DNA of 64,000 bases from a virus. Under the pieces are notes generated by a model. The model searched no databases, was not told the DNA's origin, and was given only the letters and a program-made list of their open reading frames with translations. Positions within the stretch are counted from its first letter, which is position 1. Every line of letters begins with the position of its first letter. Shown in pieces: positions 43,001 through 50,599 of this stretch. The stretch covers positions 29,726-93,725 of the IMG/VR virus record IMGVR_UViG_3300036820_000009. One strand, written 5' to 3'. Both the position numbers and the translations under genes were made by a program.

Positions 43001-43954
43001 GCCACGCTGCGAATCGGACAGCGTCATGAACATGGCGATGGCGGCGATCCATTCGTCGGCGGTGGCGCAATGCGCATAAACCGGCGGCGCGTTCTCGACA
43101 TAGGGCGCGACCCGCGACGCGATCACCGGATAGACGCAGGCGCCGGCTTCGATCAATCGCAGGTTCGATTTGCAGCGATTGAAATGATTGTCGTCGAGCG
43201 GCGCGATCATCAAATCGACATCGAGATTCGCCAGCGCCACCAGATATTGGTTCGGCGGTACCGCGCCGGCGAAAAACTTCGATACGCCCAGCGGCGTGTC
43301 CGGATCCATGCCGAGAAAGCACCAATCCACCGTGTCGCCGAAATGTTCGAAGACGGGCTTCATCATGCCGAAATCGGCGGTGTGCCCGATGCCGCCGCCC
43401 CAGCCGATGCGAAACTTATTGTGCTTTTTCGGCGGCCGTTGGCGCGGGTTCCGCGCGGCGAACCGCGCCTGATGCGCATTCTCGAAATCGTCGATGCCGA
43501 GCATGTTGGGAATGACGCGGACATCGATATCGCCACAGATATCGCGCATATGGGTCGCGAGATTGCGCGTGGTGACCGATACCGCATCGCACAGCGCGAC
43601 GCTATTCTTGATGCCGCGATTGATGTTGGGCGGCAGGAACGGTTTGTGCCAGCTCGTATCCGGCACGTCGGCGATCGCGTCGTCGATCTCGTAAACGAAA
43701 AACGCATCGGGCAGCGCGGTCCGATAGCGCTGCATCATTTCGAGCTGGCCATCGCCCTGCCGCTGCCATACCACGACGTCCGGTGCCAGCACCTTGAGAT
43801 ACTGCTCGGGCATGAAATTGAATTCGGCGCGGCCGGTGGCGACGCCGGCGCGCATCATGATTTCGAGCGGCCGCAGAATGCGATGATAGCCACAGCCCTG
43901 ATTGTCGCCGGGATGGGCCAGGATATAGGGCGGACGATTCAATCTGCTGGACAC
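40082..43954 (-). CDS. Giant multi-domain glycosyltransferase (GT-B plus GT2 modules)
   Basis: 1290 residues from a GTG at 43954 (ggagctcac site). Residues 1-390 are a GT-B fold: AHPGDNQGCGYHRILRPLEI, the donor-site region FRIGWGGGIGHTADF near 186 and APLDDNHFNRCKSNLRLIEA near 252. Residues 390-620 resemble an inactive or partial GT-A (LYVRDSIVLPPDMIERL, CMLIRRAALETIGFP). At about 806-1060 lies a GT2 domain: VTIIIPTKNRVEMLMPCLNT, VDNGSDNPEML, FLNDDTRI at about 897 as the nucleotide-metal motif, and CVTGACMVVRRQLFDEVGGF. The C-terminal 230 residues add a Cys-rich unknown domain. It would transfer sugars to a glycan or virion protein. Placement between protease and portal is unusual. Confidence 0.78.
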   Translation of the reverse strand: MSSRLNRPPYILAHPGDNQGCGYHRILRPLEIMMRAGVATGRAEFNFMPEQYLKVLAPDVVVWQRQGDGQLEMMQRYRTALPDAFFVYEIDDAIADVPDTSWHKPFLPPNINRGIKNSVALCDAVSVTTRNLATHMRDICGDIDVRVIPNMLGIDDFENAHQARFAARNPRQRPPKKHNKFRIGWGGGIGHTADFGMMKPVFEHFGDTVDWCFLGMDPDTPLGVSKFFAGAVPPNQYLVALANLDVDLMIAPLDDNHFNRCKSNLRLIEAGACVYPVIASRVAPYVENAPPVYAHCATADEWIAAIAMFMTLSDSQRGDHAQRLHTWAKRHYCLDTKAAERMEGWLPKGIRAFEPALDSAAARAGGKNGVIVVVGKQATVNGITTTVSDLQSICEDTTADILYVRDSIVLPPDMIERLRRTGNPKLATISFFSNDGAYTGFPKMNSFTAIDAATADGIHETAKDIFEDQVASTGIATGPCMLIRRAALETIGFPDFRIGNTEMAIIEWSGMAAARGFENVIRFDFYLYSKEPRGTPATLANEIALRMGLRWPPGKADQPAITQARQELELAFHRLRYRGLPEQRHRTEYPLWAAIFDTPGPRDLAAIEKWKALAGMPTMTIAHDRAELQAAIDANIDWIVCAAATTEIDDFFSIYVTELEKNLAVKLIYSDHDILNEKGLRGDHHFKPDFDHHYFLGLDYVTPLMAIEGLLASRLLPACAADTDSDVLFYELALRTIETCGRDSIGHVQRICAHLAPVDPAVLRANAPKKAALADAHAKRYGMPVNVCQHPVIHDCHEVQYVGGYREEPKVTIIIPTKNRVEMLMPCLNTLLSMTTYKNFDVLIVDNGSDNPEMLSYLDSLTDKRIEILVWAEPYNWSKLNNFAVSQTDSEILCFLNDDTRILAPIWLSEMVAATYAPGAGAIGAKLLYPHGAIQHIGVISHRGNNGHLHKGLPAHLPGYHGLAMLSHENSCVTGACMVVRRQLFDEVGGFPEYLSHNYNDVAFCLELRRRNYFNIVACRAQLQHFEGVTRTKSNSEEGMRLLRDEGTIIGERYPDIDRYWNSNLVIYLLQGGMVVAGLNMDHFVWPPLPWPWRDQDWPFQRILMLGPDRSMFDEWRDGDAIYELEVTGFKARFAKPPLENTLPFDIRNPKAAVPSIALMGIDKIVVTELGEAPPAMLGFLVRLGVPVEYRPINAESVCARRDLMQNGRSCDQGYRKGACQMCLDTFGSSHGHIAVMSWLAEWMRFFNEDIVSVDLNGIESSDYIDAIDAVYRGNGIALPVGRSEPSGTA

Positions 43955-44349
43955 GTGAGCTCCGTTTTTGGATCGGAAAGAAAGGAATGGCTGAGGTTGC
44001 GGGTGAAATAATTGGTGCTGACGGGATCGTCCGACGCGCCTTCGGCGCCGCCGTAATGGACGCATAGATCGTCGGTCCCGGCTTCGTAGGTCCGGCAGGC
44101 GTGTGGCCGATTGGCGTAATCGCCGCAGCGACCGTTCGGCAACAGATTAAAGCACCACCAGACCCAATTGCCGTCACGGCGCCGATAGAGCGGCATGAAC
44201 GATAAAGGATGTTCCTCGAATCCGCTTTGCGCCGCCATCTGCACGATCGCTTCGAGTGCGGTCTCGACCGTGGCGACCCGCGGATCACCCGATAGGATTA
44301 CCGCGCGACAGCAATTGCCCGGCACGAAACACGAATCGCAAACCGACAT
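43939..44349 (-). CDS. YkgJ-like cysteine-cluster protein
   Basis: 136 residues; its ATG (44349) overlaps the portal stop (TGATG). It has VCDSCFVPGNCCRAVIL, and later CFNLLPNGRCGDYANRPHAC and TDDLCVHYGG: the multi-Cys layout (C-x2-C, CC, C, C) of YkgJ-type putative Fe-S or zinc proteins. The second YkgJ-like gene is at 49611-50240. Function in phages is unknown; metal binding is probable. Confidence 0.6.
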   Translation of the reverse strand: MSVCDSCFVPGNCCRAVILSGDPRVATVETALEAIVQMAAQSGFEEHPLSFMPLYRRRDGNWVWWCFNLLPNGRCGDYANRPHACRTYEAGTDDLCVHYGGAEGASDDPVSTNYFTRNLSHSFLSDPKTELTCPAD

Positions 44350-46058
44350 CAAGCCGCCCGTTTTGTTTCGGTCGCACTATTCCGTCTGACGCCGCTGATC
44401 TTGCCGTGCGCCTCGGACCGCGCCGGATCCTTCGATGGCTTGAACGGCGCACCCGCGGACTCGCCATCCTTGCCATCGGTATCGAGGCCCAACATGGCTT
44501 CGAGCATGGTGGCGGCCATGGTCTGGAACGCATTGGTTTTGCCCGGATCCGCGGGGCAGAGCCCGAGAATGATCGCCAGCGGTTCCAGTTCCTTGTGATC
44601 CTTCACCATTTCGACCAGCTTCGGCCTGCCCGCCATGACGCGCTGTTCGTCGAAGGTGCAGGCATTCATTTTCGCTTCGTATTGCCGCGCATCCTCTTTT
44701 GGATTTTTGCCGGTAAACACAAACTGCAAATGCGGCCAGCGCGACCACAGCAGATATTCGTTGATGAAGGCTTCGATGTGCCCGAGCAGCGGCGCCAGGC
44801 CGGGATCGTCTTCATCGACCGCGTTGCCCGATGAATCCGGCAACGGTTCGGTATCGCGGCCCTTGCCGCTGATCCGATAGCCGAGCCGGCGCGCCGGGAA
44901 TCGATAGATGCAGCAGAACAGGCCGGCCAGCATGTTCATCCATTCCTCGTAATATCCCTCCATCCCTTTGACCGATGAGAGATCGACGAGTTCGAATTTC
45001 GCTTCGCCCGACAGGCCGACCACCGGCATCGCCCATGCCTTGGTGATACCGCGCTTCATGTTGGTCCACAGCCGATTGAAAATGTCGAGCTGGCGCTGCG
45101 TGACCGAGCCGCCGGTGATGGTCAGGATCGCGTTCGGAATGCCATTGCGATTGAACACGTCGACATTGAGATCGATCGCGTTCTGGAACCCTTGAATCAG
45201 CCGGATCGCGATTTCGATTTCGCTATAGCCGTAGCCCGACGCAAAGAGATCGCCGGATACCGCGACGTCCGTCCGCGTGTTGCGGACATAGAAAGTGAGC
45301 TGTTCGCGCGTAAATTCCTGGACAACCTTGCCGCCCTGGTCGACGCCGACCGCGAAGATCTTCGGATCGCCTTTGTAGCCGCGCTTCGCGGTCAGCCGGA
45401 TATTGCCGGCGGGCAGCAGCGAATAGCCCTTGACCTTGTCGTCGCCGGTCATGTCGGTCCACAGCGCCAGCCCGTCATAGGTCAGCATGTCGCGCACCGC
45501 GGCCGCCAGGAAATTCTTGAACCCAAGACACCGCGCTTCGTCGCGCTTGCGGGCTTGCGCATATGTCGTTTCGGCATTGGAATTGAGAATGAAGCGCTGC
45601 GCTTCCAGGATTTCCTTCGCCAGCGTATCGGACTGCTCTTCCTTTTTCTCGCGCGCCTCGATGCGCCAGCCCGGTTTCCAGATCTCCGTCGACAGATCCG
45701 AATAACGCTGCACGTCATCGCAGCGCATGCCGATCACGACTTGCGGCGCCACGTTCTCGCGCGCGATTTTTTGCAGCGCTTCCGGCGCGATGCCGGGCCA
45801 TGGCAGTACGCCGGTCGCATTGGGATCCGGCATGTATTCGATGCGGCCATAGGCGAAATCGCCCGGCGGCAGATTGAGCGATTTCAGCGCGGCGGGAAGC
45901 CCGCTCCCGCCCATGTCCTTGAACAGGCCCTCGAAAAAGCTGACATAGCCTTCGTGATCGAGCGCGGTAACATTGCCGATCGATCCGGCACTCGGCAGCC
46001 TAACCGCCGAGTCCCCCTGATTCGCGTCAAATGGTTCGCGTGTCGGACCTTCTGACAT
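44349..46058 (-). CDS. Portal protein
   Basis: 569 residues from an ATG at 46058 (MSEGPTREPFDANQ). It follows the terminase and precedes the capsid module. The stem, VFNRNGIPNAILTITGGSVT, then RLWTNMKRGITKAWAMPVVG, EGYYEEWMNMLAGLFCCIYR and FPARRLGY, fits the clip, stem and crown elements of dodecameric portals, including the conserved long helix before DSSGNAVDEDDPGLAP. The C-terminal tail is disordered (SKDPARSEAHGKISG). It overlaps the terminase end by 32 bp. Confidence 0.82.
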   Translation of the reverse strand: MSEGPTREPFDANQGDSAVRLPSAGSIGNVTALDHEGYVSFFEGLFKDMGGSGLPAALKSLNLPPGDFAYGRIEYMPDPNATGVLPWPGIAPEALQKIARENVAPQVVIGMRCDDVQRYSDLSTEIWKPGWRIEAREKKEEQSDTLAKEILEAQRFILNSNAETTYAQARKRDEARCLGFKNFLAAAVRDMLTYDGLALWTDMTGDDKVKGYSLLPAGNIRLTAKRGYKGDPKIFAVGVDQGGKVVQEFTREQLTFYVRNTRTDVAVSGDLFASGYGYSEIEIAIRLIQGFQNAIDLNVDVFNRNGIPNAILTITGGSVTQRQLDIFNRLWTNMKRGITKAWAMPVVGLSGEAKFELVDLSSVKGMEGYYEEWMNMLAGLFCCIYRFPARRLGYRISGKGRDTEPLPDSSGNAVDEDDPGLAPLLGHIEAFINEYLLWSRWPHLQFVFTGKNPKEDARQYEAKMNACTFDEQRVMAGRPKLVEMVKDHKELEPLAIILGLCPADPGKTNAFQTMAATMLEAMLGLDTDGKDGESAGAPFKPSKDPARSEAHGKISGVRRNSATETKRAA

Positions 46059-47163
46059 AGCCCCCGCCATCCGAAACTGGCCGGTCCACCAGCTCGACAT
46101 GTTCGCAACAATCCATCGGAATCATAGGACGGCGCCAGAGTCCGCACCAGCCTTTTTCATAATGCGTACAGTTCGAACAGCTCGTCGCGTAGGGATCGAC
46201 CACCATCGACGGCAGCTCGTCGATGAACATGAGGGCTTCGAGCCGCGGATCGGCGATGCCGTGATTGACCGCCTTGCTCGCCTCGATCAGGTCCGGCGGC
46301 GCGGTGTCGGGCGACCAATCGCTGGGCAGCAGCATGGTCTTGGCGCCCAACTGGATCGCATAGGTGACGAGATGCACGAACGCGTCGACCTGATCGCTGA
46401 CCGCGTCATCGATGCCCGAGAAATCCTTGAGCTCGGTTTCGAACGTCTTGAGCCAGCGCGCGGTTTGCGGGAATAGCACCCGATGCTGCCGGCACCAGCC
46501 CTGAACCGAGCCGGCTTCGGTGCCGCTGATCGCGCGCGCGCGCTTGCCTTCCTTGGCTTCGACGCCCTGGATGTTGATGTTGGCGCCGGGCATCGATTGC
46601 AGAATCGAGATACCGGATGCGCGGTTCTCGACCAGCACCAGCTCCGGCCGCCACTTCATGTGCTGTTGCCGCACCGCGAGCGGCAGGCTGCCCCAATCCA
46701 TCTTCTTGCGGAACACGTCAAGAATCAGCACGTCGAAATGGGCATCGCATGGCCCATTGATCTTCTCGTCTTCGCCGCAGTGATACTTGCTGCACGGTAG
46801 CAGCAATCCGGTCACGCAGACCGACCAGGCCGAGCCCGCGGTTTCGGAAAACGCCGTATCCCATGCCTGGAAAATGCCGTGCCCATGTTCGCAGAATTTA
46901 GCGACCGATGGCGCATTGATGCCGTACCACAGCGCTTCCGGCGGCACGTAATAGAGAAAATCCTTTTTGAGGAAGATCGAGCCTTCGCGCGCGCCCGGCC
47001 GCTGCTGATAGATGGCTTCGAAATCGGCGGGACTGTTGCGGCGAACCGCGGTGACTTCGCGTCGTTTCTGATCGGAGGTCGGCCAAAAAAACGCTTCGTT
47101 CCGATCCGCCCACGCTTCATCATAGCCGTAGGTGACTTTGAGTTTGATCAGGCCGTCGCTCAT
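46027..47163 (-). CDS. Large terminase, nuclease half (C-terminal part of a split gene)
   Basis: 378 residues from an ATG at 47163. It begins where terminases pass from ATPase to nuclease: YGYDEAWADRNEAFFWPTSD, then DFEAIYQQRPGAREGSIF. The RNase-H-like nuclease is FQAWDTAFSETAGSAWSV (Asp of the first metal site), FDVLILDVFRKKMDWGSLP, RPELVLVENRASGISIL and DAVSDQVDAFVHLVTYAI (third Asp). The last 65 residues add a Cys motif (CSNCTHYEKGWCGLW, DCCEHVEL). No Walker motifs are present; these are in 47987-48808. No ribosome-binding site is evident upstream. Confidence 0.85.
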   Translation of the reverse strand: MSDGLIKLKVTYGYDEAWADRNEAFFWPTSDQKRREVTAVRRNSPADFEAIYQQRPGAREGSIFLKKDFLYYVPPEALWYGINAPSVAKFCEHGHGIFQAWDTAFSETAGSAWSVCVTGLLLPCSKYHCGEDEKINGPCDAHFDVLILDVFRKKMDWGSLPLAVRQQHMKWRPELVLVENRASGISILQSMPGANINIQGVEAKEGKRARAISGTEAGSVQGWCRQHRVLFPQTARWLKTFETELKDFSGIDDAVSDQVDAFVHLVTYAIQLGAKTMLLPSDWSPDTAPPDLIEASKAVNHGIADPRLEALMFIDELPSMVVDPYATSCSNCTHYEKGWCGLWRRPMIPMDCCEHVELVDRPVSDGGGYVRRSDTRTI

Positions 47164-47177
47164 TGTTGGGGCATACC

Positions 47178-48023
47178 ATGCGACAGAAAATTATTCTACG
47201 GCGGGCTGGCGCGCTCGGCGACGTGCTGTGCGCCACGCCGATCGCGCGGCGCCTGCGGCAGCTCAACCCCGCTGCCGAAATCGTCGGCCAGACCAATGTG
47301 CCGGAAGCGCTCGCGGAAAATATCTGGATTGACCGCGTCATCCCGATGAATCAGCGGGAACCGGATGCCGAGCTGATCGATCTCGATCTCGCCTATGAGC
47401 GGCGCCCCACCATGCATATCGTCGATGCCTACATGGAAGCCGCCGGCATCGACGGCGATAAGACGCCCTGCTTCGGCCGGTTCCATCCAACAGGCACAAC
47501 CCACAAGATCGAGTTCATCGCCATCCATGCCGCGCGCGCGTGGCCGAGCCGGACATTCAGCCCGGCGTTTTGGGATACGGTGATCACCGTGCTGCTCCAC
47601 AAATTTTCCTATCCGATTGTCTTGGTCGGCCACGGCGGCGATTATCGTGTCGCGCATGACCGGGTGATCAATATGGTGGGCCGGCTGACGCTGGCCGAAA
47701 CCCGGCTCATGATCGAAACAGCCGGCCTGCTCGTGTGCAACGATTCGGGCATGCTGCACCTGGCCGGCACCACGCGCGCCGCCATTGTCGGCTTGTTCAC
47801 GTCGGTCAAGGCGGCCTATCGATTGCCGTATCGCGATGGCGTGCTCGGCTGGAATTGCGCGGCGATCGAGGCACCGATCGGCTGCTACGGGTGTCTCGCC
47901 GAGGCGCCGGTGCCGAGCACCAATCTGGTTTGCCGCCGCGGCGACAATGCCTGCGTGACATCGATCGAGCCGGCGGCGGTGGTGGATCAGGTCGCAACTT
48001 TCGTCGCCGGCAACGCAATGTGA
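47178..48023 (+). CDS. Heptosyltransferase-like glycosyltransferase, GT9 family, inserted in terminase
   Basis: 281 residues from an ATG at 47178. RRAGALGDVLCATPIARRL is the GT9 N-terminal motif and CNDSGMLHLAGTTRAAIVG the C-terminal donor motif. PIVLVGHGGDYRVAHDRVIN lies between the two domains. The end, CYGCLAEAPVPSTNLVCRRG then DNACVTSIEP, contains cysteines found in related proteins. It runs opposite to all its neighbours, starts 14 bp from the nuclease half and overlaps the ATPase half by 37 bp. It may add heptose or another sugar to lipopolysaccharide or a virion glycan. Confidence 0.8.
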   Translation: MRQKIILRRAGALGDVLCATPIARRLRQLNPAAEIVGQTNVPEALAENIWIDRVIPMNQREPDAELIDLDLAYERRPTMHIVDAYMEAAGIDGDKTPCFGRFHPTGTTHKIEFIAIHAARAWPSRTFSPAFWDTVITVLLHKFSYPIVLVGHGGDYRVAHDRVINMVGRLTLAETRLMIETAGLLVCNDSGMLHLAGTTRAAIVGLFTSVKAAYRLPYRDGVLGWNCAAIEAPIGCYGCLAEAPVPSTNLVCRRGDNACVTSIEPAAVVDQVATFVAGNAM

Positions 48024-48808
48024 TCGGTGAAGCAGCATTTGAGATCGGCCGGCAGCGTCACATCCCAAAACAGCTCGTTGGTGCCCTCGCGAATCGCCTG
48101 CAATTCCATGGTGACAAATTCGCCGCCATCGCGCCAATGCCCGTAGACGTCGTCTTCGTGCCAGCGCCGGCCAGCGCCGATGAAGCGCGCGCCGTTGGGA
48201 TCGGCGCGGCCGATCAGCGTGTCGTAATAGATATCGCGCACGATTTCGCATTGCTTGGCGTTGGCGGAATTTTCGCGGTTGTGGATGTCATCCATCAGGA
48301 TGACGCTGCCGTGCTTGCCGGTGATGACGCTCGATGTCACGCCGGCCACGAAATACGATGAATCGGGGTTGCCGAGATTGCGGCCGGTGACATAGATCCC
48401 GCGCTCGGTCGACCAGCCCGCCACCTTGTCGGGCATGACGGTCGGAAAGAACATGCGCCATTCCGGCGACCATTCGATCCAATCCATCACCGTTTTGAGG
48501 AAGCCTTGCATCAGCGTTTCGCCGGCGCTGGTGCCGAGCACGGTGCTGTCGGGCCGTTGGCCGATTTCGAATGCCGGGAACGCGCATGACAGCAGCAGCG
48601 ATTTGCCGGATCCCGGCGCTTGCAGAATCAGCAATTTTAGAATTCGCGGATCCATGAGCGCGTGCGCGACCGGATAGAGATGCGGCGGCAGCCCGAATCC
48701 GCGCGACTTGAACATGGCATTGTAGAAAGTGATTAATCCTTCGGCGCTATACGGCAGTATCGGCTGGACTTGTTTCTGCCGGCGCGACTGTGTCGCTTCC
48801 TTCGCCAT
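47987..48808 (-). CDS. Large terminase, ATPase half (N-terminal part of a split gene)
   Basis: 273 residues from an ATG at 48808 (MAKEATQSRRQKQ) with a gggga site. LILQAPGSGKSLLLSCAFPA is Walker A; SVILMDDIHNRENS is Walker B; IGAGRRWHEDDVYGHW is the coupling/arm motif before the nuclease domain. The chain then breaks: after ELFWDVTLPADLK the last 16 residues are encoded against the 3' end of the GT9 gene. The sequence continues functionally in 46027-47163. Confidence 0.85.
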   Translation of the reverse strand: MAKEATQSRRQKQVQPILPYSAEGLITFYNAMFKSRGFGLPPHLYPVAHALMDPRILKLLILQAPGSGKSLLLSCAFPAFEIGQRPDSTVLGTSAGETLMQGFLKTVMDWIEWSPEWRMFFPTVMPDKVAGWSTERGIYVTGRNLGNPDSSYFVAGVTSSVITGKHGSVILMDDIHNRENSANAKQCEIVRDIYYDTLIGRADPNGARFIGAGRRWHEDDVYGHWRDGGEFVTMELQAIREGTNELFWDVTLPADLKCCFTDHIALPATKVAT

Positions 48809-49349
48809 AGAATTCCCCATCGTCGACGGAGTGACCTTCCCCATCGATCGTTGGCGCGTCGACAATCGACACGCGCATGAAATCGCGCGATTTGGCCAGC
48901 GAGTCCTCGAACATCGTCTTGAGCTCGGACCGCAACATTTCGCGAACTTTTTCCTCGCCGTGATCGATTTGGATGACCTGTTTTTCGTTCCATCCGAATT
49001 GAGTCTTGGCGAGGAATTCCAGCAACCGCGGATTCGGCGCGCGTTCCGCCTGCACCATGTTGTTGCTGGCATCGAATTCCGCCGGCGCGCCGATCGCGGT
49101 GGTGAACACGGCTTTCGACAGATTGGCCTTCATCAGCACGGCGCCGGTCTGGACTTCGCGATCGAAAATCCGGTGCATGGTCGCCTTGGAGATCGGCCGG
49201 CCGGTCGCCGGATTGATGATCAGCAGGCAGATTTCGTCATGGCCGAGCGTGCTATAGCCAATGAGCCGCTCGACGAGATCGCGCTGGAATTTCGTCGGAT
49301 AGAAGGTCGCGTCGGGATCGGCGACAGGCAATGACGGGACAGCAGTCAT
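48747..49349 (-). CDS. Terminase small subunit-like DNA-binding protein
   Basis: 200 residues from an ATG at 49349. FYPTKFQRDLVERLIGYSTL and then PATGRPISKATMHRIF give a helix-rich DNA-binding region. EARPN-type text ERAPNPRLLEFLAKTQFGWN leads to acidic helices. The end (EGHSVDDGEFYGEGSDTVAP) overlaps the ATPase-half start. Position directly before the large subunit is the main argument; it likely recognises packaging sites. Confidence 0.7.
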   Translation of the reverse strand: MTAVPSLPVADPDATFYPTKFQRDLVERLIGYSTLGHDEICLLIINPATGRPISKATMHRIFDREVQTGAVLMKANLSKAVFTTAIGAPAEFDASNNMVQAERAPNPRLLEFLAKTQFGWNEKQVIQIDHGEEKVREMLRSELKTMFEDSLAKSRDFMRVSIVDAPTIDGEGHSVDDGEFYGEGSDTVAPAETSPADTAV

Positions 49350-49609
49350 GCTTCATCATTTGCGCCAAATCGCGTGCCCGTCAACCGCGAGAGCGCTTGC
49401 GGATGCGGCACCGGCCGCCACGGCTCGATGCGATCGGGACAGAATACCAGCCGCAAATAGGTTTCATCCAGCACGCACGGCGGTTGCCGGATGCCGAAAT
49501 GCAGCCACCGCCGCCAGCCGGTGCGCGCATGCCGCGGATGGTAGCAGCGCCAGGATCCGCCGTGATAGGGCCGTTCCAGGAATACGCAGGTCGTTGGCCT
49601 GGTTTGCAT
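49346..49609 (-). CDS. Small conserved phage protein before terminase
   Basis: 87 residues from an ATG at 49609. Aromatic and Cys rich: TTCVFLERPYHGGSWRCYHP, then GWRRWLHFGIRQPPCVLDET and YLRLVFCPDRIEPWRPVPHP. It overlaps the next gene by ATGA and follows the YkgJ-like stop by one base. No family recognised; packing of W, P and C suggests a small folded domain, possibly metal-binding. Confidence 0.55.
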   Translation of the reverse strand: MQTRPTTCVFLERPYHGGSWRCYHPRHARTGWRRWLHFGIRQPPCVLDETYLRLVFCPDRIEPWRPVPHPQALSRLTGTRFGANDEA

Positions 49610-49610
49610 G

Positions 49611-50240
49611 TCAGGTACCCGTGCCCCAATGCGATAGGCCGAGCCGCGTCTTTTCCCATTCCTGATCGGAATCGTCCGCCACCTGTGGATTCATGATTTG
49701 CCATTCGCCGGCCATGCTCGGCGGCACCACGAAAATCGCCATGGCGCCCAAGCGGATCAGCGAAGCGAGCCCGCGCTTGCCGGCTTCGTTCATTTGCGCC
49801 ATCACCGCCGGCGCGCGCCACGCCGCGGGATAGCCGCTGTCGACCCAAACCTGGATTACCCGAATGGTTTTCTTGTTGCCGTATTCATCGGTCGCGATTA
49901 CGTCATCCTCCATAATGTCGAATACCACATGCGATCGATTGGGCTTCAGCCCGTCCGGCATATCCGATTTGACCAGCCACATGCAGGACCATAAATGGCA
50001 ATCGATCGGCCGCGTGTCATAAATCGCGCAGCAGGTGCCGGCCTTTCCGATCCGCGCATGATCACACCATTTGTTGCGTACCTTCGCGATCGATTTGACC
50101 GGCAGCAATTTGCAGCACAGCGCGCAGTCGCCACAGGCGCGCTTCGGCACCGGAAAATTCGGAATGACGTCTTGCGGGCGCACCTCGCCGGCTTTTATGC
50201 GTCGCATGTTTTTATCGTGTTCTTCCTGGGTATAGTTCAT
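49611..50240 (-). CDS. YkgJ-like cysteine-cluster protein (second copy)
   Basis: 209 residues. ACGDCALCCKLLPVKSIAKV, then WCDHARIGKAGTCCAIYDTR and PIDCHLWSCMW carry the C-x2-C-x2-CC ... C ... CC ... C ... C set of YkgJ proteins (putative Fe-S or zinc). The C-terminal part forms strands (VIQVWVDSGYPAAWRAPA). The family is common in bacteria but its role is unknown; two in one phage segment is notable. Coupled by ATGA upstream. Confidence 0.68.
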   Translation of the reverse strand: MNYTQEEHDKNMRRIKAGEVRPQDVIPNFPVPKRACGDCALCCKLLPVKSIAKVRNKWCDHARIGKAGTCCAIYDTRPIDCHLWSCMWLVKSDMPDGLKPNRSHVVFDIMEDDVIATDEYGNKKTIRVIQVWVDSGYPAAWRAPAVMAQMNEAGKRGLASLIRLGAMAIFVVPPSMAGEWQIMNPQVADDSDQEWEKTRLGLSHWGTGT

Positions 50241-50599
50241 CGCAACAGCCCGATGATGTTCTTGATGGTCGACGCCAGCTCCGTGTCGGACAGGCCGGCC
50301 AGCACCTTTGGAATAGCCCCTCTATCGATCGATTCCAGCGTTAATTGGTTAGCGCCGGTCCGGTAATTGGCCACGCGTTTGTAAATCGCGGCTTCCTCGG
50401 TCGCCAATGCGCGCCTGGCGCCCATATGCAGAATAATGTCGGCCGCGATGGTCAATCGTGTATCGGTCAGTTTGACGCGTATTTCCGATTCCGGATCGAC
50501 AAGATTCGCCACCGGGAATTCGACATGGCCTTTGAGCGCGGTCACGATCAGCCGCACCGCTTCCTCGACTTCGGCCGGTTCGAAAACGATATCAGGCAT
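50237..50599 (-). CDS. Hypothetical phage protein
   Basis: 120 residues from an ATG at 50599 (MPDIVFEPAEVEEAVRL), which overlaps the previous gene by 8 bases. Helical, with an alpha/beta core (SEIRVKLTDTRLTIAADIIL) and DRGAIPKVLAGLSDTELAST. No motif recognised. Part of the dense small-gene block. Confidence 0.5.
   Translation of the reverse strand: MPDIVFEPAEVEEAVRLIVTALKGHVEFPVANLVDPESEIRVKLTDTRLTIAADIILHMGARRALATEEAAIYKRVANYRTGANQLTLESIDRGAIPKVLAGLSDTELASTIKNIIGLLR

Noticed and set aside
44349-46058. Assigning an anti-CBASS domain to the portal protein
   Set aside because: Some portal-like families are annotated with Acb1-type domains, but no H-x-T pair with suitable spacing is seen in this portal; the H-x-T protein is the separate gene 38709-39410.
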